This document shows positions 14,136-20,420 of a DNA stretch of 24,471 nucleotides, one piece after another. The first letter of the stretch is position 1. Every line of letters starts with the position of its first letter. Source of the stretch: Ramlibacter sp. (GTDB lineage: Bacteria > Pseudomonadota > Gammaproteobacteria > Burkholderiales > Burkholderiaceae_C); contig JAQGMT010000433.1 in NCBI GenBank assembly GCA_028292185.1, positions 1 through 24,471 of the forward strand. The letters are read 5' to 3'. A program made the translations under genes and the position numbers. The notes under the pieces were generated by a model, which was not told the DNA's origin, did not search any database, and saw only the letters and a program-made list of their open reading frames with translations.

Positions 14136-14188
14136 CAATTTGCGTGAAGGGAACGCGGCAGGCCGCAGCTGGCCCGCCCGCGCTCTGC

Positions 14189-14194
14189 TAGGCT
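14189..14194 (+). promoter_or_regulatory. Candidate -10 box for a leaderless mRNA
   Basis: TAGGCT ends exactly 6 nt before the ATG at 14201, with no Shine-Dalgarno sequence. Confidence 0.4.
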
Positions 14195-14200
14195 TGTCGC

Positions 14201-15079
14201 ATGGAATTGAACACTCAGCCGCTGCAGGGGCCGGTGCGATCGGCCGCCAGCGTTGTGATGCTGCGCGATGGAGTCAACGGACTCGAGGTGTTTCTGTTGA
14301 AGCGGCACGGCCTCTCCGACGTGTTGGGAGGCGTGTACGTCTTTCCGGGAGGCAAGGTCGACGCCGACGATGCCATGCCCCAACTGCAGGCGCGCCTGGA
14401 CCAGCCGGCAAGCGCCTTGCACGCCGCCTTGGGCGAGCCGGAACTCGATGAGGTCGAGGCCGCGGCGCTGCACGTCGCGGCGCTGCGCGAGGCCTTCGAG
14501 GAAACCGGTGTGTTGTACGCGCAAGGCGCGGGGGCGCAGCAAGCCGCGAACGCCTGGGGGCTGCTGCGCCAGGGGCACTCCTTTCACGGGATCCTGGAAA
14601 CGATGTCGCTGCGGCTCCAGGCCAGCCGCTTGCAGCCGTGGTCGCGCTGGATTACCCCGGTGATCGGCGCGGTGGTGCGCAAGCGATTCGACACCCGCTT
14701 CTTCCTGGCGCCGGTGCCCGAGGGCCAGCTGGCGCGCCACGATGATCACGAAGCGACGGAAAGCGTCTGGCTTACGCCCCGCAGCGCGCTGCAGCAATAC
14801 TGGGACGGCACGATTGCGCTGGCGCCGCCGCAGATCCTCAGCCTGGCGCACCTGTCGCGGCATGCCGGCATCGCCAGCGCGTTGGCTGAAGCGCGCGGAC
14901 GTTTGCCGCCCACCATCCGTCCGGAGTCGTTCGAAGAGGATGGCACGCGCGTGATCTGCTACCCGGGCGACGGGCAGCACTCGGAGCGCGAGCGCGCCCT
15001 GCCGGCTCCCACGCGTCTGCACCATCGCGACCGGCGCCTGGAGCCCACGCTGGGTTTCGAGGCGTTCTTCGCGGACTAG
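14201..15079 (+). CDS. Nudix hydrolase with split Nudix box (NUDT19/RP2-like)
   Basis: 292 aa. An N-terminal strand set (ASVVMLRDGVNGLEVFLLKRH) leads to FPGGKVD (48-54), the first half of the Nudix box. The second half, REAFEETGVL (96-105), comes about 45 residues later instead of the usual 14, so an insert splits the box as in the NUDT19 (RP2) group. That group includes CoA diphosphatases; the substrate here is not proven. The catalytic REUxEExGU residues are all present. A W-rich region (SRWITPVIGAVVRKRFDTRFFLAPV) and the ESVWLTPRSAL segment follow the usual fold. A leaderless start is suspected. The gene is followed by a strong bidirectional terminator. Confidence 0.9.
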   Translation: MELNTQPLQGPVRSAASVVMLRDGVNGLEVFLLKRHGLSDVLGGVYVFPGGKVDADDAMPQLQARLDQPASALHAALGEPELDEVEAAALHVAALREAFEETGVLYAQGAGAQQAANAWGLLRQGHSFHGILETMSLRLQASRLQPWSRWITPVIGAVVRKRFDTRFFLAPVPEGQLARHDDHEATESVWLTPRSALQQYWDGTIALAPPQILSLAHLSRHAGIASALAEARGRLPPTIRPESFEEDGTRVICYPGDGQHSERERALPAPTRLHHRDRRLEPTLGFEAFFAD

Positions 15080-15413
15080 GACCCTGCCTACAGGCTCTCG
15101 CGCTCGCGGCTTGCGGACCGTTGGCTCCCTCCTGGCCACACTGACGCGTGTCGGCCGGGCTCCGCGCTACAAAGACAGGTATCGAGCTTCCGCGCTTGCG
15201 CGAAACGCAAGAACATTGTCCAGCGAGCCGGGCCGCGCTCCATCAAAAGAAAACCGGGCCTGGCCCGGTTTTCCCCGTGTGACAGCACTCTGTGTGACAG
15301 CGGTCGCGACGTCGGAACTTCGATGACGATCTCGCGACTCGGTGGTAAGCATCGCCGGCCAGCGCGACCGGCCGCGTCAGCTCACAGCGGCCCATCGTGT
15401 CGGACAAAACACG
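15080..15413. other. Intergenic stretch between convergent genes
   Basis: No gene seen. Contents: a perfect hairpin CTTGCG-CGAAA-CGCAAG (15195-15211), the strong terminator at 15250-15272, and two direct copies of GTGTGACAGC (15277-15286 and 15292-15301), start to start 15 nt apart. The rest shows no clear structure. Confidence 0.5.
15250..15272. terminator. Strong bidirectional intrinsic terminator
   Basis: AAAACCGGGC and GCCCGGTTTT pair over 10 bases with a CTG loop, A-run on one side and T-run on the other. On the - strand the Ts continue as TTTTCTTTT. It closes the Nudix gene from the left and the L,D-transpeptidase-like gene from the right. Confidence 0.88.
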
Positions 15414-16160
15414 CTAATGCTGGGCAACCTCGGCTCGCGCGTCCACGTCGTAGTACGACGCGAAGGTGGCGCCGAGCGGGCGGGTCTCCGGCAAGATATA
15501 GATGACGGCGCCGCCCTGGAGCACCGCGGGGCGCAGTGCGCCTTCGAAGAACTCCGGCGGCAGGTTGATGCAGCCGAATGACATGCGATTGTCGTCCTTG
15601 CTGGGCGACTCGAGACTGGCGAGGCGTTCGGGCACCTTCAGCACGCGATGCATCGACACCCCGGCGTCGTAGTCGACCCAGACCACATCTTCGCCGCGGG
15701 TGTCTTGGCCTTTTTCGGCGATGAAGCGTCCGGCGGGCGTGGTCTTTTCTTCCGGCAGCACCTTGTCCAGCGGCTTGTCGCCAACGCCGGGCGCGGTGTC
15801 ATCGCCGATGGCTGAACCCAGCAGCGCGGGTGCGGCAGCCTTCAGCTGCGCTTGGGGGTCGAAGACATAGACCTTCGCGTCTTTCTTGTCGACGATCACG
15901 AAGGACATGCTCTTGTTGTCGCGCGACGTGGCGACCCAGTTCGCCATGTGGCGTGCGTCGGGCGAGGGTTGCTCGCTGCCGAAGTCCGCCGCCCGCACGG
16001 CCGCACCGGCGTGCTGCGCAGGAGCGGGCGTCGAGGAGAAATGGGAAATCGCAGGCGGCAGCACCAGGACCAGGACGGCCGCGCCAAGGAGCAATCCTTT
16101 GCGCAGCCCATCGGTAATTTCGGCTGTGTCGCTGTCGCTGTGGGTCCGCTCTGCGTTCAT
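15414..16160 (-). CDS. L,D-transpeptidase-like (YkuD-type) membrane-anchored protein
   Basis: 248 aa. A cytoplasmic N-terminus (1-20), one membrane helix (about 21-36, LLLGAAVLVLVLPPAI) and a Pro/Ala linker lead to a periplasmic domain (about 75-240). TTPAGRF (140-146) and the H171...S194-F-G-C197-I-N199 signature place it with YkuD-type L,D-transpeptidases, whose Cys forms the acyl-enzyme on peptidoglycan stem peptides. The usual SHGC appears here as SFGC, so the residue before Gly is changed while Cys and the upstream His are kept. Activity is likely but the branch looks divergent. No Shine-Dalgarno sequence precedes the ATG. The upstream terminator at 16182-16205 separates it from the Ser/Gly-rich gene. 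Confidence 0.8.
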   Translation of the reverse strand: MNAERTHSDSDTAEITDGLRKGLLLGAAVLVLVLPPAISHFSSTPAPAQHAGAAVRAADFGSEQPSPDARHMANWVATSRDNKSMSFVIVDKKDAKVYVFDPQAQLKAAAPALLGSAIGDDTAPGVGDKPLDKVLPEEKTTPAGRFIAEKGQDTRGEDVVWVDYDAGVSMHRVLKVPERLASLESPSKDDNRMSFGCINLPPEFFEGALRPAVLQGGAVIYILPETRPLGATFASYYDVDARAEVAQH

Positions 16161-16181
16161 TGATCTGTTGGAATGGAAATG

Positions 16182-16205
16182 CCCATCGGGCTACAGCCCG
16201 ATGGG
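16182..16205 (-). terminator. Hairpin terminator after the Ser/Gly-rich gene
   Basis: CCCATCGGGC and GCCCGATGGG make a perfect ten-pair stem around a 4-nt loop, 16 nt past the stop at 16222. On the - strand it runs into ATTTCC, a weak T-tract. Confidence 0.65.
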
Positions 16206-16221
16206 ACGGATGGCAACTGCC

Positions 16222-16707
16222 TTAGTTGCGGTCAGCGCGCGCCGGACGATCGCCGCCGGTGCTGCTGCTGGAGGTCGACGTGTCGCCGCTGGCGCCCATC
16301 GTGCTGCCGCTGCCGGAGCTGCCCGTGGTGCCGGAGCTGCCCGTACCCGAAGCGCCCATCGAGGTGCCCGAGCTGCCGGTGCCGCTGGTGGAGGGAGAGC
16401 TGCTGGCCGTGCCGCCGGTCGTGCCGCTGGTGGAACCCGAACCCGAGCTCGTGGAGCCGCTCGCGCTGGGGCTTGTGGTGGAGCCGCTGCCCGAGCTGGA
16501 GCCTGGGGTGGTGATGCCGCCGCTGCTGGACGAGCCAGAGCCGGTGCCGGAACCGCCGCTTGCGCCGGATGCGCCCGACGAACCCGAACCTGCACCGGCT
16601 CCCGAGCCGCCGCCCGCGCCGCCCGCACCTTGGGCCATCGCGAGCCCGCCGAGGGCCAGAGCCGCTGCTGCGGCCAAGGCGGTCAGGGTTTTCTTGGTTG
16701 TGATCAT
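16222..16707 (-). CDS. Exported Ser/Gly/Thr-rich low-complexity protein
   Basis: 161 aa. A clean signal peptide (MITTKKTLTALAAAAALALGGLAMA, about 1-25) is followed by about 125 residues made almost only of Gly, Ser, Thr and Ala. Short repeats such as MGASG and GTGSSGT recur before the charged end DRPARADRN. No fold is expected; a surface, matrix or envelope role is possible, but none can be assigned. AAGGAG 7 nt before the ATG and the signal peptide support this strand. The opposite strand is open too (16226-16714) but encodes only a Pro/Glu-rich mirror. A CCCC-TTC-GGGG leader hairpin lies just before the ribosome site. Confidence 0.75.
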   Translation of the reverse strand: MITTKKTLTALAAAAALALGGLAMAQGAGGAGGGSGAGAGSGSSGASGASGGSGTGSGSSSSGGITTPGSSSGSGSTTSPSASGSTSSGSGSTSGTTGGTASSSPSTSGTGSSGTSMGASGTGSSGTTGSSGSGSTMGASGDTSTSSSSTGGDRPARADRN

Positions 16708-16747
16708 GACTTAACTCCTTGAGTGGAAACCCCGAAGGGGGAGGTTG

Positions 16748-16770
16748 AAAAAAGCCGGCCCAAGGCCAGC
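16748..16770 (-). terminator. Intrinsic terminator, first of two
   Basis: On the - strand GCTGGCC-TTG-GGCCGGC (one G-T pair) is followed by six Ts. It lies between the 58-aa ORF and the Ser/Gly-rich gene and would end transcription coming from the former. Confidence 0.65.
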
Positions 16771-16800
16771 TGCCTCGAAGACTACGTTTCCACCGTCAGC

Positions 16801-16829
16801 AAAAAAGTGAGGCTTTGCAGGCACAGCCT
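16801..16829 (-). terminator. Intrinsic terminator, second of two
   Basis: On the - strand AGGCT and AGCCT pair around a 10-nt loop, then CAC and six Ts. It lies 29 nt past the 58-aa ORF stop. Weak stem but clear T-run. Confidence 0.45.
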
Positions 16830-16835
16830 GTAGGA
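16829..16835 (-). promoter_or_regulatory. TCCTACA element
   Basis: It is oriented toward the Ser/Gly-rich gene but 121 nt away, with two terminators between, so a promoter role here is less likely than for the other copies. Confidence 0.25.
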
Positions 16836-16858
16836 CCATCACTGTCACCAATTAACGC

Positions 16859-17035
16859 TCAGTCGCGCTCGAGGTCGAGCGCCCCCGCTTCCGCACCCCA
16901 ACAGTCGATTTGCAAGGCGGGATCGGCGCATTCACAGCCGAGTGCGACATCCTCATCCAAGCTCGAGCGCAGATGTTCGAGACCCTGGGATGATCCTGTT
17001 GAAAAGGATGCGAGCGATTGTTGCGGGCTGTTCAT
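16859..17035 (-). CDS. 58-aa acidic Cys-containing protein, function unknown
   Basis: ATG at 17033-17035, stop TGA at 16859-16861. GGAG lies 6 nt upstream. The product starts MNSPQQSLASFS, is acidic, and has three Cys (CEC at residues 34-36 and C45 in IDCW). Two terminators lie just downstream on the same strand and a TCCTACG element lies 80 nt upstream, which together support a real transcription unit. The CEC...C arrangement could bind a metal, but this is speculative. No family recognised. Confidence 0.58.
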   Translation of the reverse strand: MNSPQQSLASFSTGSSQGLEHLRSSLDEDVALGCECADPALQIDCWGAEAGALDLERD

Positions 17036-17096
17036 GGCATCTCCGAAAGAGCGGCTGATGCATTGATCATGAATGGACGAGCTTGGCGTCGCACTC

Positions 17097-17117
17097 CGCC
17101 GGTTGCCCGACCCGGCG
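17097..17117. repeat. Inverted repeat after the 83-aa gene
   Basis: CGCCGG and CCGGCG flank a 9-nt loop, 11 nt past the 83-aa gene stop. No T-run. It overlaps the start of the TCCTACG element. Confidence 0.35.
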
Positions 17118-17122
17118 TAGGA
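17116..17122 (-). promoter_or_regulatory. TCCTACG element, candidate -10 region
   Basis: It faces the 58-aa ORF 80 nt away on the - strand. Confidence 0.35.
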
Positions 17123-17128
17123 GGGCGA

Positions 17129-17380
17129 CTACTTTTTCGCCGGGTCGGTCTTGGAAACGCCGCGAATGTTCAGCGCCGCCAGCGAAACCTGAAGCACGAT
17201 CAGCGCCAAAGCGCCGTCGTGCAAGCCCCACAAAACCCACAGCACGTTGCTCGCCAGGAACACCCAAAAGCCTTCGTTGCGGCGATTCTTACGGTTCGAG
17301 GCCACCAGCCACGCGGCCAGCACGGTGGCGAGCATCGCAGGCCATTGCAACCAGTCAAGCCATTGCGCGGAGGTGTCCAT
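17129..17380 (-). CDS. Small three-helix membrane protein, function unknown
   Basis: 83 aa from ATG 17380, with TAAGGT about 9 nt upstream; a longer frame starts at 17401. Three hydrophobic segments (about residues 11-28, 39-52 and 56-69) follow a Trp-rich N-terminus (WLDWLQWPAMLATVLAAWLVA). The ASNRKNRRNEGFWVFLASN loop is strongly basic. The layout recalls small half-transporter-like membrane proteins with three helices, but no specific family is recognised. A TCCTACA element lies 60 nt upstream on the same strand. Confidence 0.72.
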   Translation of the reverse strand: MDTSAQWLDWLQWPAMLATVLAAWLVASNRKNRRNEGFWVFLASNVLWVLWGLHDGALALIVLQVSLAALNIRGVSKTDPAKK

Positions 17381-17414
17381 GTGGGGCGCTACCTTACCCA
17401 TGGCCCAGCCGGGG

Positions 17415-17434
17415 AGCCGCCGGAAGCCGCCGGA
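17415..17434. repeat. Tandem 10-bp repeat
   Basis: AGCCGCCGGA occurs twice head to tail between the 83-aa gene and the methyltransferase gene. Confidence 0.6.
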
Positions 17435-17440
17435 CGCGCT

Positions 17441-17447
17441 TGTAGGA
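17441..17447 (-). promoter_or_regulatory. TCCTACA element, candidate -10 region
   Basis: It faces the 83-aa membrane protein gene 60 nt away. On the + strand it continues as a short GAGCG-TGC-CGCTC hairpin, the one copy that also resembles a GTAG-headed REP element. Confidence 0.4.
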
Positions 17448-17456
17448 GCGTGCCGC

Positions 17457-18593
17457 TCACCGGGCTGCCAGCCGCCACAGCGAAGTGGTTTCCTGCGCGC
17501 GGGCCGTGTGCAAGGGGTCGGTTGTGTCCAGCACCTTGGGATGCCGCGGCTTTACATCGCAGCGGGCAATGACGCGCAGACCCCCCAGCTCGATCAGCGA
17601 CATCAATTCCTCGCGCGTGCGAAGGCCGAGGTGCTCGGCCAGGTCGGAAAGAATCAACCAGCCCTCCCCGCCCGCAGCCAGGTGCTGCGCCAGCCCCTGT
17701 AGAAAAGCGCGCAGCATCCTGCTGCCTTCGTCATAGATCGCATGCTCCAGCGGCGAGCTCGGTCGCGCGGGCAGCCACGGCGGGTTGCACACCACCAATG
17801 GCGACTGGCCCGGCGGGAACATGTCGGCTTGCACCAGCTCGACGCGGTCTTGCAGGCCCAGGCGATCGATGTTCTCGCGCGCGCAAGCCAAGGCACGCGG
17901 GTCCACGTCGGTGGCGACAACGCGCCGCACTCCGCGCCGCGCCAGGATCGCCGCGATGACCCCGGTGCCGGTGCCGATATCGAACGCCAGCTCGGTGGAC
18001 GGCAGCGGCGCGGCGGCAACCAGATCGAGGTACTCGCCGCGCACCGGCGAGAACACGCCGTAGTGCGGATGGATGCGATTGCCGGGCGGCGGCCCGAGCG
18101 CGGGCACTTCCAGACCCTTCCTGCGCCACTCGTGCGCTCCGACCAGCCCGAGCAGCTCGCGCAAGGAGGCGAGGCTGCGCTGTTCATCGGGCGGACCCCA
18201 GGCTTCGCGACAGGCTTGCCGCAGGTCGGGCGCACGAGCCAGGGCGATGCCATAGTCCGGTTCCACTTCGATCAGCACGCTGCCCAACACGCGCGCCCTG
18301 TGCCCCTGCGCCTGGCGATGCAGGTTGAAGGCCTCGGCCGGCGAGGAGGCGAACTTGCGCGGCTTGTGGTCGGCGCGCCGCGCCATGGCCTGCAGCAGCT
18401 GCCTCGCATTGTGGAAGTCGCTGCGCCACACCAGCGCCGTTCCTTCGCTCGCCATGCGATACGCAGCGGCAGCCGTCACGGTGTCGCGCACCGCCTGCAC
18501 CCGGGCGGGTGGCCGCACGCCGGCTTCGGAACGCCAGCGCGCGCTGCGTGGCACGCCCTCCTCCAACCAATCGATCGTCACCACGCCGATCAC
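17457..18593 (-). CDS. Class I SAM-dependent methyltransferase with NPPW motif
   Basis: 378 aa from a GTG that overlaps the DUF808 stop as GTGA, so the two are translationally coupled. The N-terminal half (1-195) is a helical region without a motif I recognise. The C-terminal half is a Rossmann methyltransferase domain with FDIGTGTGV (204-212), VATDVDPRAL (227-236), VQADMF and CNPPWLP (269-275). An NPPW/NPPY motif is typical of enzymes that methylate amino groups of bases or glutamine side chains (RsmC/PrmC-like), so an RNA or protein target is likely. Longer frames to 18836 run through the neighbour and are not real. The target cannot be named. Confidence 0.86.
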   Translation of the reverse strand: MIGVVTIDWLEEGVPRSARWRSEAGVRPPARVQAVRDTVTAAAAYRMASEGTALVWRSDFHNARQLLQAMARRADHKPRKFASSPAEAFNLHRQAQGHRARVLGSVLIEVEPDYGIALARAPDLRQACREAWGPPDEQRSLASLRELLGLVGAHEWRRKGLEVPALGPPPGNRIHPHYGVFSPVRGEYLDLVAAAPLPSTELAFDIGTGTGVIAAILARRGVRRVVATDVDPRALACARENIDRLGLQDRVELVQADMFPPGQSPLVVCNPPWLPARPSSPLEHAIYDEGSRMLRAFLQGLAQHLAAGGEGWLILSDLAEHLGLRTREELMSLIELGGLRVIARCDVKPRHPKVLDTTDPLHTARAQETTSLWRLAAR

Positions 18594-19507
18594 GCAGCCG
18601 CCTTGCGGCCGCTGATGCGCTGCACCAGCGCGACCACGCCGAGCACGATGGCGCCTGCCGCAATGCCGATCAGCCCATCGCAGAGAAATGTTGCGATGCC
18701 GCCCAAGCTGCCTTGCAGGCTTTCGTCGATGTGCTCGATGGCCTGGCGCAGCGGGCGGATCCCGTGCACCAGGATGCCACCGCCGACCAGGAACATCGCC
18801 GCGGTGCCGGCCACACTCAGCGCTTTCATCAACCACGGTGCGCCCCGCAAGATCGCCTTGCCGATCGCTCGCGCGCCGCTGCTGGCCCGCCGGCTGAGAT
18901 AAAGGCCGAAGTCATCGATCTTCACGATCGCGCCGACCAGCCCATAGACCCCCACCGTCATCAGCACCGCGATGGCCGCGAGCACGGCGAGGCGCACGAT
19001 GAATTCACTGTTCGCCACCGTGCCGAGCGTGATGGCAATGATCTCGGCAGAAAGAATGAAGTCGGTGCGAACCGCGCCCTTGATCTTTTGCTGCTCCACC
19101 TCGCACAGGTCGATCTCGGGATCGCTCACCACCTGCACGAGCTGCCGGTGATGGGCCTCGTCGTCCGCGCGCGCGTGCAGCCATCGGTGCGCGATCTTCT
19201 CGAAGCCCTCATAGCAAAGGAATGCGCCGCCCGCCATCAGCAGCGGCGTCACGGCCCATGGCGCCAATGCGCTGATGGCGAGCGCCGCGGGCACCAGGAT
19301 CGCCTTGTTGCGCAGCGATCCCTTGAAGACCGCCCACACCACCGGCAGTTCGCGGTCGGCACGGAGCCCGGCGACCTGCTGCGCATTCAGCGCGAGGTCG
19401 TCCCCGAGCACGCCGGTCGTCTTCTTCGCGGCCGCCTGGGCCAGCACGGACACGTCGTCCAGGATGCTGGTGATGTCGTCCAGCAGCGCAAGCAGGCTCG
19501 ATGCCAT
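18590..19507 (-). CDS. DUF808 (YedI-like) membrane protein
   Basis: 305 aa. It starts MASSLLALLDDITSILDDVSVLAQAAAKKTTGVLGDDLA, the hallmark opening of DUF808/YedI proteins, then KGSLRNKAILVPAALAISALAPWAVTPLLMAGGAFLCYEG. Several membrane helices follow in the second half. The role of the family is unknown. It is the middle gene of a GNAT-DUF808-methyltransferase operon, with gaps of 16 nt and a 4-nt overlap. The ATG lacks a clear Shine-Dalgarno sequence, which fits translational coupling. Confidence 0.92.
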   Translation of the reverse strand: MASSLLALLDDITSILDDVSVLAQAAAKKTTGVLGDDLALNAQQVAGLRADRELPVVWAVFKGSLRNKAILVPAALAISALAPWAVTPLLMAGGAFLCYEGFEKIAHRWLHARADDEAHHRQLVQVVSDPEIDLCEVEQQKIKGAVRTDFILSAEIIAITLGTVANSEFIVRLAVLAAIAVLMTVGVYGLVGAIVKIDDFGLYLSRRASSGARAIGKAILRGAPWLMKALSVAGTAAMFLVGGGILVHGIRPLRQAIEHIDESLQGSLGGIATFLCDGLIGIAAGAIVLGVVALVQRISGRKAAA

Positions 19508-19523
19508 GTGGGTGGCGCGGCCG

Positions 19524-20039
19524 CTATTCGAGCGGCCGCCGAAGCCGGACCTCTTCGAGCTTCACGCCCCCGACCATCGCTGTCTTCGCGCTGCTCAATT
19601 CGCGCTTGAAGCCCGCCAGTTCGGCAAAGCGCAACGCGCGCTCGTTGCACAGCGGTATCCACATCGTCACCTCGGTGCAGCCTTCCTCCATCAATCCTTC
19701 GCGCGCCGCGTCCCACAGCGCCAGCCCGGCGCCTTTACCCCAGTGCGAGGGGTCCACATACAAGGCCCAGATCTCGCCGGTGGTGTTCTTGGACTTCGGG
19801 TCGCGCGTACGGTCGTAACCGACGAAGCCGATGATGCGGTCATCGGCCAGCGCAACCTGGAGCAGCGGCTCGCCGTACTCGATGGCGTCACGCCAGAAGG
19901 CGCGCCGCTTGTCCATGGGCAGGCTCGGCTGCCCCGGCGGCACCACCGCCTCGTAGGCAGCATGCGAAGAGCTCGAGTGGACAACGGCAATGGGTTCCGC
20001 ATCGCGATCCACTGCGGGACGGACGTTGTAGCTGGTCAT
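19524..20039 (-). CDS. GNAT-family N-acetyltransferase
   Basis: 171 aa, standard for a single GNAT domain. It opens YNVRPAVDRDAEPIAVVHSSS. The core acetyl-CoA motif is IWALYVDPSHWGKGAGLALWDAA (about 90-112), with GKGAG as the pyrophosphate loop, and the C-terminal NERALRFAELAGFKRE matches motif B. It transfers an acetyl group from acetyl-CoA to an amine; the substrate is unknown. First gene of the three-gene - strand operon. A CATAAT hexamer about 29 nt before the ATG is a possible -10. No clear Shine-Dalgarno sequence. Confidence 0.88.
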   Translation of the reverse strand: MTSYNVRPAVDRDAEPIAVVHSSSSHAAYEAVVPPGQPSLPMDKRRAFWRDAIEYGEPLLQVALADDRIIGFVGYDRTRDPKSKNTTGEIWALYVDPSHWGKGAGLALWDAAREGLMEEGCTEVTMWIPLCNERALRFAELAGFKRELSSAKTAMVGGVKLEEVRLRRPLE

Positions 20040-20131
20040 TGGGGCATTCAGCAGTTTGACCCGCCGATTATGCGGGCGGCCCCAGGGCTCATGGGCAGGC
20101 TGAACGGCGGAGTCCGCCGCCGCGCAGCGCC

Positions 20132-20320
20132 TCAGTCATTCCCGGTGGTGTACGGGCCCCGCGGCTTGTACCGGTGCGCGCCGTCGGCGATCGGTTGCGC
20201 GTTGGGGTCGGGTTCGTGCTCGACCGCGTTGGTGCCCGGCTCTTCTCCCGCGGGTTGAGGTGAACTCTGTGCGTCACTCCCGTCCTCGGCGGCGCTAGGT
20301 GGTGCTGGCTTGGTGCTCAT
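20132..20320 (-). CDS. 62-aa Pro/Glu-rich protein, function unknown
   Basis: ATG at 20318-20320, with GGAG 9 nt upstream. The chain is disordered (Pro, Ala, Glu, Asp, Gly-rich) and ends HRYKPRGPYTTGND. No signal or membrane segment. A TCCTACA element lies 55 nt upstream. It is not recognised; the coding call rests on start signals and context. Confidence 0.55.
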   Translation of the reverse strand: MSTKPAPPSAAEDGSDAQSSPQPAGEEPGTNAVEHEPDPNAQPIADGAHRYKPRGPYTTGND

Positions 20321-20375
20321 GGCGGCTCTCCGGCAGATGGATGATGTCAATCTAGGCCCGCCCCGTGTTGCCGGC

Positions 20376-20382
20376 TGTAGGA
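20376..20382 (-). promoter_or_regulatory. TCCTACA element, candidate -10 region
   Basis: It faces the 62-aa gene 55 nt away. On the + strand GGACC and GGTCC flank a 14-nt loop immediately beyond. Confidence 0.4.
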
Positions 20383-20408
20383 CCGCTGCCCGGCCGCAGG
20401 TCCGGTGG

Positions 20409-20414
20409 CATAGT
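20409..20414 (+). promoter_or_regulatory. Candidate -10 box for a leaderless mRNA
   Basis: CATAGT ends exactly 6 nt before the ATG at 20421. A GGAG is present but only 2 nt from the ATG, too close to act as a normal ribosome site. Confidence 0.35.
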
Positions 20415-20420
20415 CGGAGC

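Noticed and set aside
12867..14138. 423-aa - strand open frame
   Set aside because: It is antisense to the PA2779-PA2778 operon, which has signal peptide, lipobox and catalytic motifs.
15088..15352. Small open frames in the 15080-15413 gap
   Set aside because: They cross the strong terminator hairpin, lack ribosome sites and have no coding-like composition.
16222..16707. Repeats in the Ser/Gly-rich gene as a CRISPR-like or tandem array
   Set aside because: Repeats are short, imperfect and in frame with a low-complexity protein; there are no unique spacers.
16226..16714. 162-aa Pro/Glu-rich + strand frame
   Set aside because: It mirrors the Ser/Gly-rich gene. The - strand has the AAGGAG site and signal peptide, the + strand has neither.
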